A stretch of DNA of 19,563 nucleotides from contig JAKORH010000407.1 in the NCBI GenBank assembly GCA_029777935.1, positions 1 to 19,563 on the forward strand. Reading direction: 5' to 3'. Source of the stretch: Pseudomonadota bacterium (GTDB taxonomy: Bacteria; Pseudomonadota; Gammaproteobacteria; Burkholderiales; Burkholderiaceae). Shown here piece after piece: positions 7,330 to 14,942 of this stretch. The notes below the pieces were generated by a model that worked only from the letters and a program-made list of their open reading frames with translations, was not told where the DNA came from and did not search any database. The translations under genes and the position numbers were made by a program. Each line of letters begins with the position of its first letter. The first letter of the stretch is position 1.

Positions 7330-9210
7330 TCACGATTTCTCGTCCAGCTTCGCTCGCAATGCGTCGACCACGTTGGCCGGCTTGATCGGCTGCCCGCGCG
7401 CTTCGCTCCAGCAGTCGACGTCGACCAGATAGCGGGACCTCAGCATCATCGCCAGCGCCGAGTAGCGGCGGTTGTCGGCGTCGATCAGCTCGTCTTCCTT
7501 GCGGTCGGACCAGTTGCCTTCGACCGTCATCACCTTGCGGAAGCGCTTCATGATCTCGCCGATGCCGGAGGCCATCGGCTGCAGGAAGCGCAGGTGCAGC
7601 GACGAGACCTTCCGTCCCTCGGCACGCAGCCGGTCGACCGCCTCCTCGATCACGCCTTGCGTGCTGCCCCAGCCGACCACCAGCAGGTCGCCGTCGGCAT
7701 CGCCGTACACCGGCGGCGTCTTCAGCGTTTTCTGCAGCGCGGCCAGTTTCAGGCTGCGCATTTGCAGTCCTTCCTCGTTGTTCTTCGGGTCGTACGCGAC
7801 CTTGCTGGCACGGTCGTGCGCCAGCCCGGTGATCGTATGCATGCCGTTCGGCTGGCCCGGGACATAGCGGCGCGCGATGCCGGTGACCGGGTCCCAGTCA
7901 TAGGGCTTCGCGCCCTCGGGCACGGGGGTCTGGTCGATCGGCGGTGCCAGCCAGTCCTCGCGGAAGTCCGGGCGCGGGAACGGCTGCTGCGCGGTGGCGA
8001 GGCTGGCGTCCGACAGCACGACGACGACCATGTTGAAGGTCTCGGCGATCTTGCGCGCGGTGATCATCGCGTAGAAGCAGTCCTCGATGCTCGACACCGC
8101 CATCACCACCTTCGGCGCGTCGCCGTGCGAGCCGAACACCGAGGCGAGCAGGTCGCCCTGCTCGACCTTGGTCGGCTGGCCGGTGCTCGGGCCGCCGCGC
8201 TGCACGTTGACGATCACGAGCGGAATCTCGGCCATCACCGCCAGCCCGATGCCCTCCTGCTTCAGCGAGTAGCCCGGTCCCGACGTGATCGTGACCGCGC
8301 AGCGGCCGGCGTAGGACGCGCCGATCGCGAAAGCGCACGCAGCGATCTCGTCTTCGGCCTGGTGCACGAGGCCGCCGACGCGCTCGAAGCATTCGGACAG
8401 GTAGTGCGAGGCCGAGGTCGCCGGCGTGATCGGATACATGGCGCAGATGTCCATGCCGGAGGCGAGCACGCCAAGCGCGATCGCGGTGTTGCCGTTGACG
8501 ACGATCTGGGCAGCGCTGGCGCGCTGTGCCGGGATGCTGTACTTGAAGTCGAGGTTGTTCTCGGCCCACGCGTAGCCGGCCTCGAGCAGCCCCTGGTTGA
8601 CGCGGATGATCTTCTCTTCCTTCTTGCCGAAGGTCAGCGCCACCTGCTCGCGCGCCAGCGCCAACTCGAAGCTGTAGATGCTGCACAGGATGCCGAGCAC
8701 GAACATGTTCTTGCCGCGCCGGGCGTCGGCCATCAGCGCGCGGCATTCGCGCTCCAGCGGCACCTCGATCACGCGGTAGCCGTCCTTGACCAGCGCCTCG
8801 ACGGTTTCCGTGTACGACTTGACGATCGCCGGGTCGCGGTGATCGCGCCACATGCTTTCGAGCAGGATCGTGGCACCTTTCTTCAGTTCCCCCGCGCGCA
8901 CGCGCCCGAGCAGCACCTGCTCGTTGAACGCGACCGCCAGATCGGTTTCGTCGCCGCCGTTGGTGACGCGCTTCGAACCGATGCGGATGCGGATGCCACT
9001 GGCGCCCGCCACGCTCCTCGCCGGTGGCTGGATCTCGGCCGGGATGATCTCCACGGTCCAAATGCCGTTGCCGCTGCGGGCGGCGATCCCGCCGAGCGAC
9101 TGGCCGCAGCGCTGTGCGCCTTCGCCGGAGTCGCTGATCACCTCGACGATGTGCTGGTTCAGGACCGTCGCGGTCTTGGCGACGGGGCGTTCGAGGACTG
9201 CGCTGTTCAT
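7330..9210 (-). CDS. korA: 2-oxoacid:ferredoxin oxidoreductase gamma-alpha fusion subunit (KorA1)
   Basis: The 626-residue protein fuses the gamma domain (about residues 20-195; DSGEGAQRCGQSLGG at 27-41, a GxG-type loop) to the alpha domain that binds the TPP pyrimidine ring and substrate. Alpha motifs are YPITPATSASHYLSE (259-273), HQAEDEIAACAFAIGASYAG (283-302), SGPGYSLKQEG (310-320) and QRGGPSTGQPTKVEQGDLL (337-355). A C-terminal transketolase-like domain follows (VVGWGSTQGVIEEA). The layout is that of KorA proteins such as the mycobacterial enzyme; no ferredoxin domain is present. GGGAAG 8 nt before ATG 9210 is a usable Shine-Dalgarno. Palindromic repeats flank the gene on both sides. Together with KorB1 it forms a second KOR, distinct from KorA2/KorB2. 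Confidence 0.93.
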   Translation of the reverse strand: MNSAVLERPVAKTATVLNQHIVEVISDSGEGAQRCGQSLGGIAARSGNGIWTVEIIPAEIQPPARSVAGASGIRIRIGSKRVTNGGDETDLAVAFNEQVLLGRVRAGELKKGATILLESMWRDHRDPAIVKSYTETVEALVKDGYRVIEVPLERECRALMADARRGKNMFVLGILCSIYSFELALAREQVALTFGKKEEKIIRVNQGLLEAGYAWAENNLDFKYSIPAQRASAAQIVVNGNTAIALGVLASGMDICAMYPITPATSASHYLSECFERVGGLVHQAEDEIAACAFAIGASYAGRCAVTITSGPGYSLKQEGIGLAVMAEIPLVIVNVQRGGPSTGQPTKVEQGDLLASVFGSHGDAPKVVMAVSSIEDCFYAMITARKIAETFNMVVVVLSDASLATAQQPFPRPDFREDWLAPPIDQTPVPEGAKPYDWDPVTGIARRYVPGQPNGMHTITGLAHDRASKVAYDPKNNEEGLQMRSLKLAALQKTLKTPPVYGDADGDLLVVGWGSTQGVIEEAVDRLRAEGRKVSSLHLRFLQPMASGIGEIMKRFRKVMTVEGNWSDRKEDELIDADNRRYSALAMMLRSRYLVDVDCWSEARGQPIKPANVVDALRAKLDEKS

Positions 9211-9224
9211 CGTGATGACTTCCC

Positions 9225-9294
9225 GTCGCCCCGGCGCAGGCCGGGGCCTAATGTCAAGCGTCGCAAATTGGGCCCCGGCCTACGCCGGGGCGAC
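9225..9294. repeat. Long inverted repeat (REP/BIME-like)
   Basis: Two 24-bp arms, 9225-9248 and 9271-9294, are inverted copies matching at 23 of 24 positions and separated by 22 bp. Each arm starts or ends with GTCGCCCCGGC and also carries its own internal dyad (CCCCGGC/GGCCGGGG). It fills most of the 101-bp gap between the NfnB-like gene and korA1 and ends directly at the korA1 Shine-Dalgarno (GGGAAG, 9219-9224 on the minus strand). There is no T-tract, so it is more likely a stabiliser or attenuator than a simple terminator. Confidence 0.9.
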
Positions 9295-9311
9295 GTGCCA
9301 AGCGATTTCAT

Positions 9312-10817
9312 CTACACGAGTCGCACGCGCGCGAAGTTGTGTTCGTTGCGATCGATACCGAAGCGGCGCGCGGCAGCGTCCGGCACGGGCTGGTAGACGA
9401 CGTCGCTGTCGCGCAGCCCGAGGTAGGCCTTCATCGAGCGTGCGGCCTTGCGTCCGGCCCCCATCGCTTCGATCACGGTCGCGGCCCCCGTAACGATGTC
9501 GCCGCCGGCGTACACACCGGCGATCGAGGTGGCGAGGTTCTCGTCGGTCGCTATGTAGCCCCACTTGTTCAGCGCGAGCTTCGAGGTCTGGCCCAGGATC
9601 GGGTTGGCGTTGGTGCCGATCGCGAACACGACCATGTCGCACACGAACTCGAATTCGCTGCCCGGCACCGGCACCGGGCGGCGGCGGCCGGAGTCATCGG
9701 GCTCGCCGAGTTCCATCTTCACGCAGCGCAGTGCGCGCACGTTGTTGTTCGCATCGCCGAGGATCTCGACCGGGCTGGTCAGCCAGTTGAAGTCGATGCC
9801 TTCCTGCTCCGCGTGGTGGATTTCCTCGACCCGCGCCGGCGCCTCCTTCTTCGAGCGGCGGTAGATGCAGTGGACAGACTCCGCGCCCAGGCGGAGCGAC
9901 ACGCGCAGCGCGTCCATTGCCGTGTTGCCGGCGCCGATCACCGCGACGTGCTTGCCGGGCGCGAGCGGCGTGTCGAAGTTGGGAAAATCGCGCGCCCGCA
10001 TCAGGTTGCAGCGCGTGAGCAGTTCGTTGGCCGACAGCACGCCGTTCAGCGATTCGCCGGGGATGCCCATGAAGCTTGGATAGCCCGCGCCGGTGCCGAT
10101 GAACACCGCGTGGAAGCCCATCTCGGTCAACATCTGCTCGATCGTGAACAGGCGCCCGACCAGCGTGTTGCACTCGAAGCGCACGCCGAGTTGTCTGAGT
10201 TTCTCGATCTCGGCGTCGATCACGTCGTTCGGCAGGCGGAAGTCGGGGATGCCGTACTTCAGCACGCCGCCCGGCGTGTGGAACGCCTCGTACACGACGA
10301 CCTCGCAGCCGGCCTTGGCCATGTCGGCGGCGCACGCCATGCCCGCCGGTCCCGCGCCGACGATGCCGATGCGGAAACCGCTCGGCTCGATGTACGGCAC
10401 GTTGGCCCAGCCTTCCTTGATCGCCAGGTCGCCGACGAAGCGCTCCAGTCGCCCGATCGCCACCGGCTCGAGCGAGTCGCCGACCGTGCACACGCCTTCG
10501 CACTGGTTCTCCTGCGGGCACACGCGGCCGCAGATCGACGGCAGCAGATTGGTGTCGGTGATGATGTCGTAGGCACCCTGGTAGTGCTTGTCGGCGATCT
10601 TCTGGATGAAGGCCGGAATGTCGATGCCGACCGGGCAGCCGCGCACGCACGGCTCGTCCGGGCACTGCAGGCAGCGCTCGGCCTCACGCTGCGCATCGGC
10701 GAGGTTGTAGCCGCATGCGACTTCCTGGAAGTTGCGCGCGCGCTCGCGCGGATCCTGCTCCGGCATCGGCGTGCGTTCCTGCGGAATCGTGCGGATCGTC
10801 TTCTTCTTCGCTGCCAT
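9312..10817 (-). CDS. NfnB/SudA-type NADPH oxidoreductase, glutamate synthase small-subunit-like
   Basis: The 501-residue flavo-iron-sulfur protein belongs to the GltD/NfnB/SudA family. The N-terminal Fe-S domain has CLQCPDEPCVRGCP (C49, C52, C57, C61) and a second cysteine set C96, C100, C106, C110. The FAD Rossmann motif GAGPAG is at 154-159, and the NAD(P) Rossmann motif VIGAGNTAMD at 293-302; GGDIVTG near the C-terminus is the usual FAD-closing motif. No glutamate synthase large subunit is nearby, and an NfnA/SudB-type partner ends 5 bp upstream, so a ferredoxin-NAD(P)H transhydrogenase or sulfide dehydrogenase-type role fits better than glutamate synthesis. ATG 10817 with GGGTGAG 5 nt upstream is preferred; GTG 10826, overlapping the upstream stop, is possible. 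Confidence 0.88.
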   Translation of the reverse strand: MAAKKKTIRTIPQERTPMPEQDPRERARNFQEVACGYNLADAQREAERCLQCPDEPCVRGCPVGIDIPAFIQKIADKHYQGAYDIITDTNLLPSICGRVCPQENQCEGVCTVGDSLEPVAIGRLERFVGDLAIKEGWANVPYIEPSGFRIGIVGAGPAGMACAADMAKAGCEVVVYEAFHTPGGVLKYGIPDFRLPNDVIDAEIEKLRQLGVRFECNTLVGRLFTIEQMLTEMGFHAVFIGTGAGYPSFMGIPGESLNGVLSANELLTRCNLMRARDFPNFDTPLAPGKHVAVIGAGNTAMDALRVSLRLGAESVHCIYRRSKKEAPARVEEIHHAEQEGIDFNWLTSPVEILGDANNNVRALRCVKMELGEPDDSGRRRPVPVPGSEFEFVCDMVVFAIGTNANPILGQTSKLALNKWGYIATDENLATSIAGVYAGGDIVTGAATVIEAMGAGRKAARSMKAYLGLRDSDVVYQPVPDAAARRFGIDRNEHNFARVRLV

Positions 10818-10822
10818 CGTGC

Positions 10823-11743
10823 TCACCCGTCGGTCGAGGGCTGGTCGAGCTGCACGCGTTCGATCTGCGGCTCGGCGATCTGGCTCAAGCGGCAGCTCTC
10901 CTGCCACTTCAGTAGCGCGGTCTGTTCGGCCGGCTTGTAGCGGCCCAGCCGCGCCATCAGGTCGTCGAAATCGACCTGATGGCCGTCGAAATCGGGACCG
11001 TCGACGCAGGCGAACTTCACCTGCTCGCCGATCTTCACGCGGCAGCCGCCGCACATGCCGGTGCCGTCGACCATCACCGGATTCAGGCTCACCACCGTCT
11101 TGAGCTTGTGCGCGCGTGTGGCTTCGGCGCAGCCCTTCATCATGATCGGCGGGCCGATCGCGACGACCTCGTCGATGTCCTGGTGCCTGGCCATCGCCTG
11201 CTTGATGCCCTCGGTCACCAGGCCCTTCAAGCCCGCCGAGCCGTCGTCGGTGCAGACGATCAGTTCGTCGCACACCGCGCGGAACTTGTCCTGCCAGAAG
11301 ATCAGGTTGCGGTTGCGAAAGCCGATCACGCCGATCACGTAGGCGCCGCTCTCCTTGTACGCGCGCGCCTGCGGATAGATCGGCGCCACGCCGAGCCCGC
11401 CGCCGACGCACACGACCTTCTTCGCGCTTCCTATGTGGCTCGGAATCCCCATCGGCCCGACCACCGCGAACAGCGTCGTCCCGACCTTGCAGTTCTGCTG
11501 CATTTCGCGGGTGGTCTTGCCGACCGCCTGGATCACCAGCGTGATGGTTCCCTTGTCGCGGTCGAAGTCGGCGATGGTCAGCGGAATTCGCTCGCCGTGT
11601 TCGTGCTCCATCACGATCACGAACTGGCCGGGCCGCGCGGCCCTGGCCAGCATCGGGTGCGCCACCTCGAGCAGGTAGGTGACGTCAGAAAAGTCCTCGC
11701 GCGCGACGATGCGGTACGCAGCGCCCGTGTTCGCCTGCGCCAT
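10823..11743 (-). CDS. NfnA/SudB-type ferredoxin-NAD(P) reductase FAD/[2Fe-2S] subunit
   Basis: The 306-residue protein is an FNR-superfamily subunit: an N-terminal FAD barrel with RIPLTIAD (52-59), an NAD(P) domain with VCVGGGLGVAPIYP (111-124) and CTDDGSAGLKG (164-174), and a C-terminal [2Fe-2S] site DGTGMCGGCR ... FACVDGPDFDG with C231, C234 and C246. In characterised NfnA an Asp supplies the fourth cluster ligand, and D226 is a candidate here. It is the expected partner of the downstream GltD-like subunit, 5 bp away. Together they resemble NfnAB (reduced ferredoxin + NADH to 2 NADPH, electron-bifurcating, reversible) or sulfide dehydrogenase SudAB; the sequence does not tell which. GGAGAG lies just before ATG 11743. 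Confidence 0.88.
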   Translation of the reverse strand: MAQANTGAAYRIVAREDFSDVTYLLEVAHPMLARAARPGQFVIVMEHEHGERIPLTIADFDRDKGTITLVIQAVGKTTREMQQNCKVGTTLFAVVGPMGIPSHIGSAKKVVCVGGGLGVAPIYPQARAYKESGAYVIGVIGFRNRNLIFWQDKFRAVCDELIVCTDDGSAGLKGLVTEGIKQAMARHQDIDEVVAIGPPIMMKGCAEATRAHKLKTVVSLNPVMVDGTGMCGGCRVKIGEQVKFACVDGPDFDGHQVDFDDLMARLGRYKPAEQTALLKWQESCRLSQIAEPQIERVQLDQPSTDG

Positions 11744-11780
11744 GCTCTCTCCGGTTTGCGTTGTTGGCCGCGCCCCCGCG

Positions 11781-11838
11781 GCTGCGGGACCGCAGCGGTG
11801 AGGCGAACGACCTCACGTAGGCCGCAGCTTCATGCGGC
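11781..11838. repeat. Three tandem small hairpins between korB2 and the NfnA-like gene
   Basis: Within the 172-bp gap there are three consecutive stems: GCTGCGG/CCGCAGC (11781-11787/11790-11796), GTGAGG/CCTCAC (11798-11803/11811-11816, 7-nt loop) and GCCGCA/TGCGGC (11821-11826/11833-11838, 6-nt loop). No T-tract follows on the minus strand. The position suggests a partial transcription barrier or mRNA processing site separating the KorCAB unit from the Nfn unit. I see no convincing promoter in the rest of the gap. Confidence 0.5.
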
Positions 11839-11915
11839 AGCAGGCAATGGGTATTGATCTTCGGCAAGCAACGTCGGATGCGCGCCAAACGCGGCGCGCA
11901 GCAACAGCGTGCACG

Positions 11916-12971
11916 CTACGCGAGCTCGGCGTTCAGTGCTTCGAGCGCGGCCGCGCCGGGGCAGAGCTCGGCCTCGCCGAGCCGGTTCAGCGGCGCCTCG
12001 ACGGTGTTCAGATGATCGTGCAGGTCGTCGGCGGAAGGATCGACGAACAGCAGCCCGGTCGCGATCTCGCCGCGCGCGTGATGCTGCTGGATGTGGCTGA
12101 TGGCCGCGAGCCGGTCGCCGGGATCGTAGCCGTCGGCAAGCTTGCGCAGGCGCAGGATGCTGCCGTCGTGCTGCGTGATCTCGATCACTTCGCCCGGTTC
12201 GTAGCTGGCGGTGATGACGTCGCGCTTCGACATGAAGTCGAGCCGATTGACCGCGTCATTGTGGGCGCGGGCGTAGTCATAGCTCTTGGTGCTGCCGGCG
12301 TGATTGTTGAAAGCCACGCACGGGCTGATCACATCGATCAGCGCCGCGCCGCGATGATTGAGCGCGCCCTTGATCAGCGGCACCAGTTGCTCCTTGTCGC
12401 CGGAGAAGCTGCGCGCGACATAGGTCACGCCGATCTGCAGCGCCAGCGACACCATGTCGATCGGAGCGTCGCGGTTGACCGCGCCGCGCTTGGACTTCGA
12501 GCCGGCATCGGCGGTGGCCGAAAACTGTCCCTTGGTCAATCCGTAGACGCCGTTGTTCTCGCAGATATAGGTCATGTTCACGCCGCGCCGGATCAGGTGC
12601 GCGAACTGGCCGAGACCGATCGAGGCGGAGTCGCCGTCGCCGGACACGCCGAGGTAGATCAGCTCGCGGTTGGCGAGATTGGCGCCGGTCAGCACCGAGG
12701 GCATGCGGCCGTGCACGGAGTTGAAGCCGTGCGAATTCCCCAGGAAATAGTCGGGCGTCTTCGACGAGCAACCGATGCCGGACAGTTTGGCCACGCGATG
12801 CGGCTCGATCGCCAGCTCCCAGCACGCCTGGATGATCGCCGCCGAGATCGAGTCGTGGCCGCAGCCGGCGCACAGCGTCGAAATCTTGCCTTCGTAGTCG
12901 CGCCGCGTATGGCCGAGCCGGTTGGTCGGCAATGTCGGGTGGTGCAGCGTGGGTTTGGTGATGTAGGTCAT
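11916..12971 (-). CDS. korB: 2-oxoglutarate:ferredoxin oxidoreductase beta subunit (KorB2)
   Basis: The 351-residue TPP/[4Fe-4S] subunit shows LCAGCGHDSI (C34, C37), GIGCSSKTPDYFLGNSHG (C68) and ISPCVAFNNHAGSTKSYDY (C218) as the four cluster ligands, and GDGDSASIGLGQ (111-122) plus ENNGVYGLTKGQ as the TPP/Mg motifs. The sequence style and about 37-kDa size fit KorB of the KorABC 2-oxoglutarate:NADP+ oxidoreductase known from Azoarcus evansii. ATG 12971 gives the normal N-terminus, but no Shine-Dalgarno is present: a heptamer repeat array ends only 4 nt upstream, so translation may depend on coupling from korA2. It differs strongly from KorB1. Confidence 0.92.
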   Translation of the reverse strand: MTYITKPTLHHPTLPTNRLGHTRRDYEGKISTLCAGCGHDSISAAIIQACWELAIEPHRVAKLSGIGCSSKTPDYFLGNSHGFNSVHGRMPSVLTGANLANRELIYLGVSGDGDSASIGLGQFAHLIRRGVNMTYICENNGVYGLTKGQFSATADAGSKSKRGAVNRDAPIDMVSLALQIGVTYVARSFSGDKEQLVPLIKGALNHRGAALIDVISPCVAFNNHAGSTKSYDYARAHNDAVNRLDFMSKRDVITASYEPGEVIEITQHDGSILRLRKLADGYDPGDRLAAISHIQQHHARGEIATGLLFVDPSADDLHDHLNTVEAPLNRLGEAELCPGAAALEALNAELA

Positions 12972-12975
12972 CGGA

Positions 12976-13109
12976 GTCGGCAGTCGGCAGTCGGCGGTCG
13001 GCAGTCGGCAGAAGGTCTTCGAAGGCGGCTACTCCGCGGCGTTGCGATCTCGTGCCGATTGGCCAGCAACGGCCCGCAAGCCGCCGACCGCCGACTGCCG
13101 ACTGCCGAC
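12976..13109. repeat. Inverted pair of heptamer (GTCGGCA) tandem arrays
   Basis: Five tandem 7-bp units of GTCGGCA (the third reads GTCGGCG) cover 12976-13010, and four inverted units (TGCCGAC/CGCCGAC) cover 13082-13109. The outer 28 bp of the left array (12976-13003) and the right array match as an inverted repeat at 27 of 28 positions, with even the variant unit in the same place; the loop is 78 bp. The right arm lies inside the 3' end of korA2, the loop holds the korA2 stop codon, and the left arm ends 4 nt before the korB2 start codon. Confidence 0.93.
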
Positions 13110-14942
13110 TTCCTTCGCGATCGCCTCCGCGATGAACCGCGCAGTAATCGGTGTGCCGTCGTAGTGCAGGATCGGCGTGAGCCTGGCGGGATCGATTTCG
13201 AGTTCGATCGTCAGCATCGAGCGCAACTGCGCGTCGCGGTTCTGCTCGACCACGAATACGGTCTCGTGCTCGGCGATGAACTGCGCCACCGAATCGGCGA
13301 ACGGAAACGCGCGCACGCGCAGCCGGTCCAGATGCAGGCCTTCGGCTTCGAGCGCGCCGATCGCCTCCGACATCGCCGGGCTCGACGACCCGTAGTAGAT
13401 GACGCCGAAGCGTGTCTTCCGCGACGCGCGGCGCAAGATCGGCTGCGGCACGAGCCTCTTCGCCGTGGCGAACTTCTTCAGCAGCCGCTGCATGTTGTAG
13501 ACGTAGTCAGGGCCGGCCTCCGAGTAGCGCGCGTACGCGTCGCGCGTCGTGCCGCGCGTGAAGTAGGCGCCCTTGGTCGGATGCGTGGCGGGCAGCGTGC
13601 GCCAGGCAATGCCGTCGCCGTCGATGTCGAGGTAGCGGCCGAAGAACGCACGGCTCGCTTCGAGCTGCGAGGCCGTCATGACCTTGCCGCGGTCGTAGCG
13701 GCGTGCATCGTCCCATTTCAGCGGCGCGCACAGCCAGTGGTTCATGCCGATGTCCAGATCGGTCATCATGAAGATCGGCGTCTGTAATCGTTCGGCGAGA
13801 TCCAGCGCTGCCGCCGCGAATTCGAAGCATTCGTGCGGGTCCTCGGGAAGGAGCAGCACGTGCTTGGTGTCGCCGTGCGACGCGTAGGCGCATGCCAGCA
13901 GGTCCGACTGCTGGGTGCGCGTCGGCATGCCTGTCGACGGACCGCCGCGCTGCACGTCGATGATCAGCGCGGGAATCTCGGCGAAGTACGCCAGCCCGAT
14001 GAACTCGCTCATCAGCGAAATGCCGGGACCCGAAGTCGCGGTGAATGCGCGCGCGCCGTTCCAGCCAGCGCCGATCACCATGCCGATCGACGCCAGCTCG
14101 TCCTCCGCCTGCACGATCGCGTAGCGGTTCCTGCCGGTGTCCCGGTCGACACGGAAGCGCGCGCAGTACTTCTGGAACGCTTCCGCGAGCGACGACGACG
14201 GCGTGATCGGGTACCACGCGCACACCGTCGCGCCGCCGTACACGCAACCGAGCGCGGCCGCCGCGTTGCCGTCGATGAAGATCCGGTCGCCGACCGCGTT
14301 GCGTCGCTCGATGCGCAGGCCGAGCACGTCGTTCAGGTGCTCGCGGCCGTAGTGCAGCCCCGTCATGAACGCTTCGAGGTTCGGCCGGATCAGGCGATCC
14401 TTTCCCTTGTATTGCTCGCCGAGAAGCTGCGCGATCACCTCCGGCTCGATGCCGAGCATGGCCGACAGCGCGCCGACGTACATGATGTTCTTCAGCAGCT
14501 GGCGCTCTTTCGGATCGGGGAATTTTGCCGCCGCCATTTCCGTCAACGGCACGCCGATGGCGAAGATGTCCGAGCGGAACCTCGAGGCCGGCAGGCTCTT
14601 CGTGTTGTCGTAGAACAGATACCCGCCGGGTTCGATCTCCGCGACATCCTTGTCCCAGGTCTGCGGGTTCATCGCGACCATCAGGTCGATGCCGCCGCGT
14701 CGTCCGAGGTGGCCCTGCTCGGTCACGCGCACTTCGTACCACGTCGGCAGGCCCTGGATGTTCGAGGGAAAGATGTTGCGCGGCGAAACCGGCACGCCCA
14801 TGCGCAGGATGCTGCGCGCGAACAGTTCGTTGGCACTCGCGGAACCCGAGCCGTTGACGTTCGCGAACTTGACCACGAAGTCGTTGACCGCGCTGATCCG
14901 GCGCGGCCGGGCGAGCGGCTGTGTCAGTTCGGGCGCGTTCAT
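13029..14942 (-). CDS. korA: 2-oxoglutarate:ferredoxin oxidoreductase gamma-alpha fusion subunit (KorA2)
   Basis: The 637-residue protein has an N-terminal gamma domain (about 20-200; ANVNGSGSASANELFARSI, residues 27-45) and an alpha domain with WYPITPSSSLAEAF (243-256), QAEDELASIGMVIGAGW (278-294), TSGPGISLMSEF (303-314) and QRGGPSTGMPTRTQQSDLL (331-349). A C-terminal transketolase-like domain follows (YYGSSSPAMSEAIGALEAEG, then FVVEQNRDAQLRS). It pairs with KorB2 and receives its reductase partner from korC, resembling Azoarcus KorA. Start and upstream stop overlap as TGATG at 14942, indicating translational coupling to korC; the frame is open further upstream but that is korC shadow. The last about 27 residues are odd: the segment SRQSAVGG is encoded by heptamer repeats, so the native C-terminus appears to be replaced. 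Confidence 0.93.
   Translation of the reverse strand: MNAPELTQPLARPRRISAVNDFVVKFANVNGSGSASANELFARSILRMGVPVSPRNIFPSNIQGLPTWYEVRVTEQGHLGRRGGIDLMVAMNPQTWDKDVAEIEPGGYLFYDNTKSLPASRFRSDIFAIGVPLTEMAAAKFPDPKERQLLKNIMYVGALSAMLGIEPEVIAQLLGEQYKGKDRLIRPNLEAFMTGLHYGREHLNDVLGLRIERRNAVGDRIFIDGNAAAALGCVYGGATVCAWYPITPSSSLAEAFQKYCARFRVDRDTGRNRYAIVQAEDELASIGMVIGAGWNGARAFTATSGPGISLMSEFIGLAYFAEIPALIIDVQRGGPSTGMPTRTQQSDLLACAYASHGDTKHVLLLPEDPHECFEFAAAALDLAERLQTPIFMMTDLDIGMNHWLCAPLKWDDARRYDRGKVMTASQLEASRAFFGRYLDIDGDGIAWRTLPATHPTKGAYFTRGTTRDAYARYSEAGPDYVYNMQRLLKKFATAKRLVPQPILRRASRKTRFGVIYYGSSSPAMSEAIGALEAEGLHLDRLRVRAFPFADSVAQFIAEHETVFVVEQNRDAQLRSMLTIELEIDPARLTPILHYDGTPITARFIAEAIAKEVGSRQSAVGGLRAVAGQSARDRNAAE

Noticed and set aside
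6154..9396. Very long plus-strand open frame (1080 codons) opposite korB1 and korA1
   Set aside because: It is antisense to two genes with clear family motifs, is Arg/His/Val/Asp-rich without any domain, and is a known side effect of high GC content.
9312..10817. Glutamate synthase small subunit (gltD) as the name
   Set aside because: The fold fits, but there is no large subunit in the window and the adjacent partner is an NfnA/SudB-type protein, so the gene symbol was left empty.
10818..11411. In-frame upstream extension of the NfnB-like gene
   Set aside because: It lies inside the NfnA-like gene; the ATG at 10817 with GGGTGAG is the family start.
12976..13109. CRISPR array
   Set aside because: The units are contiguous 7-bp tandem repeats in two inverted blocks, without spacers or cas genes.
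11832..13787. 651-codon plus-strand open frame opposite korB2 and the end of korA2
   Set aside because: Antisense shadow of motif-bearing genes; no recognisable domain.
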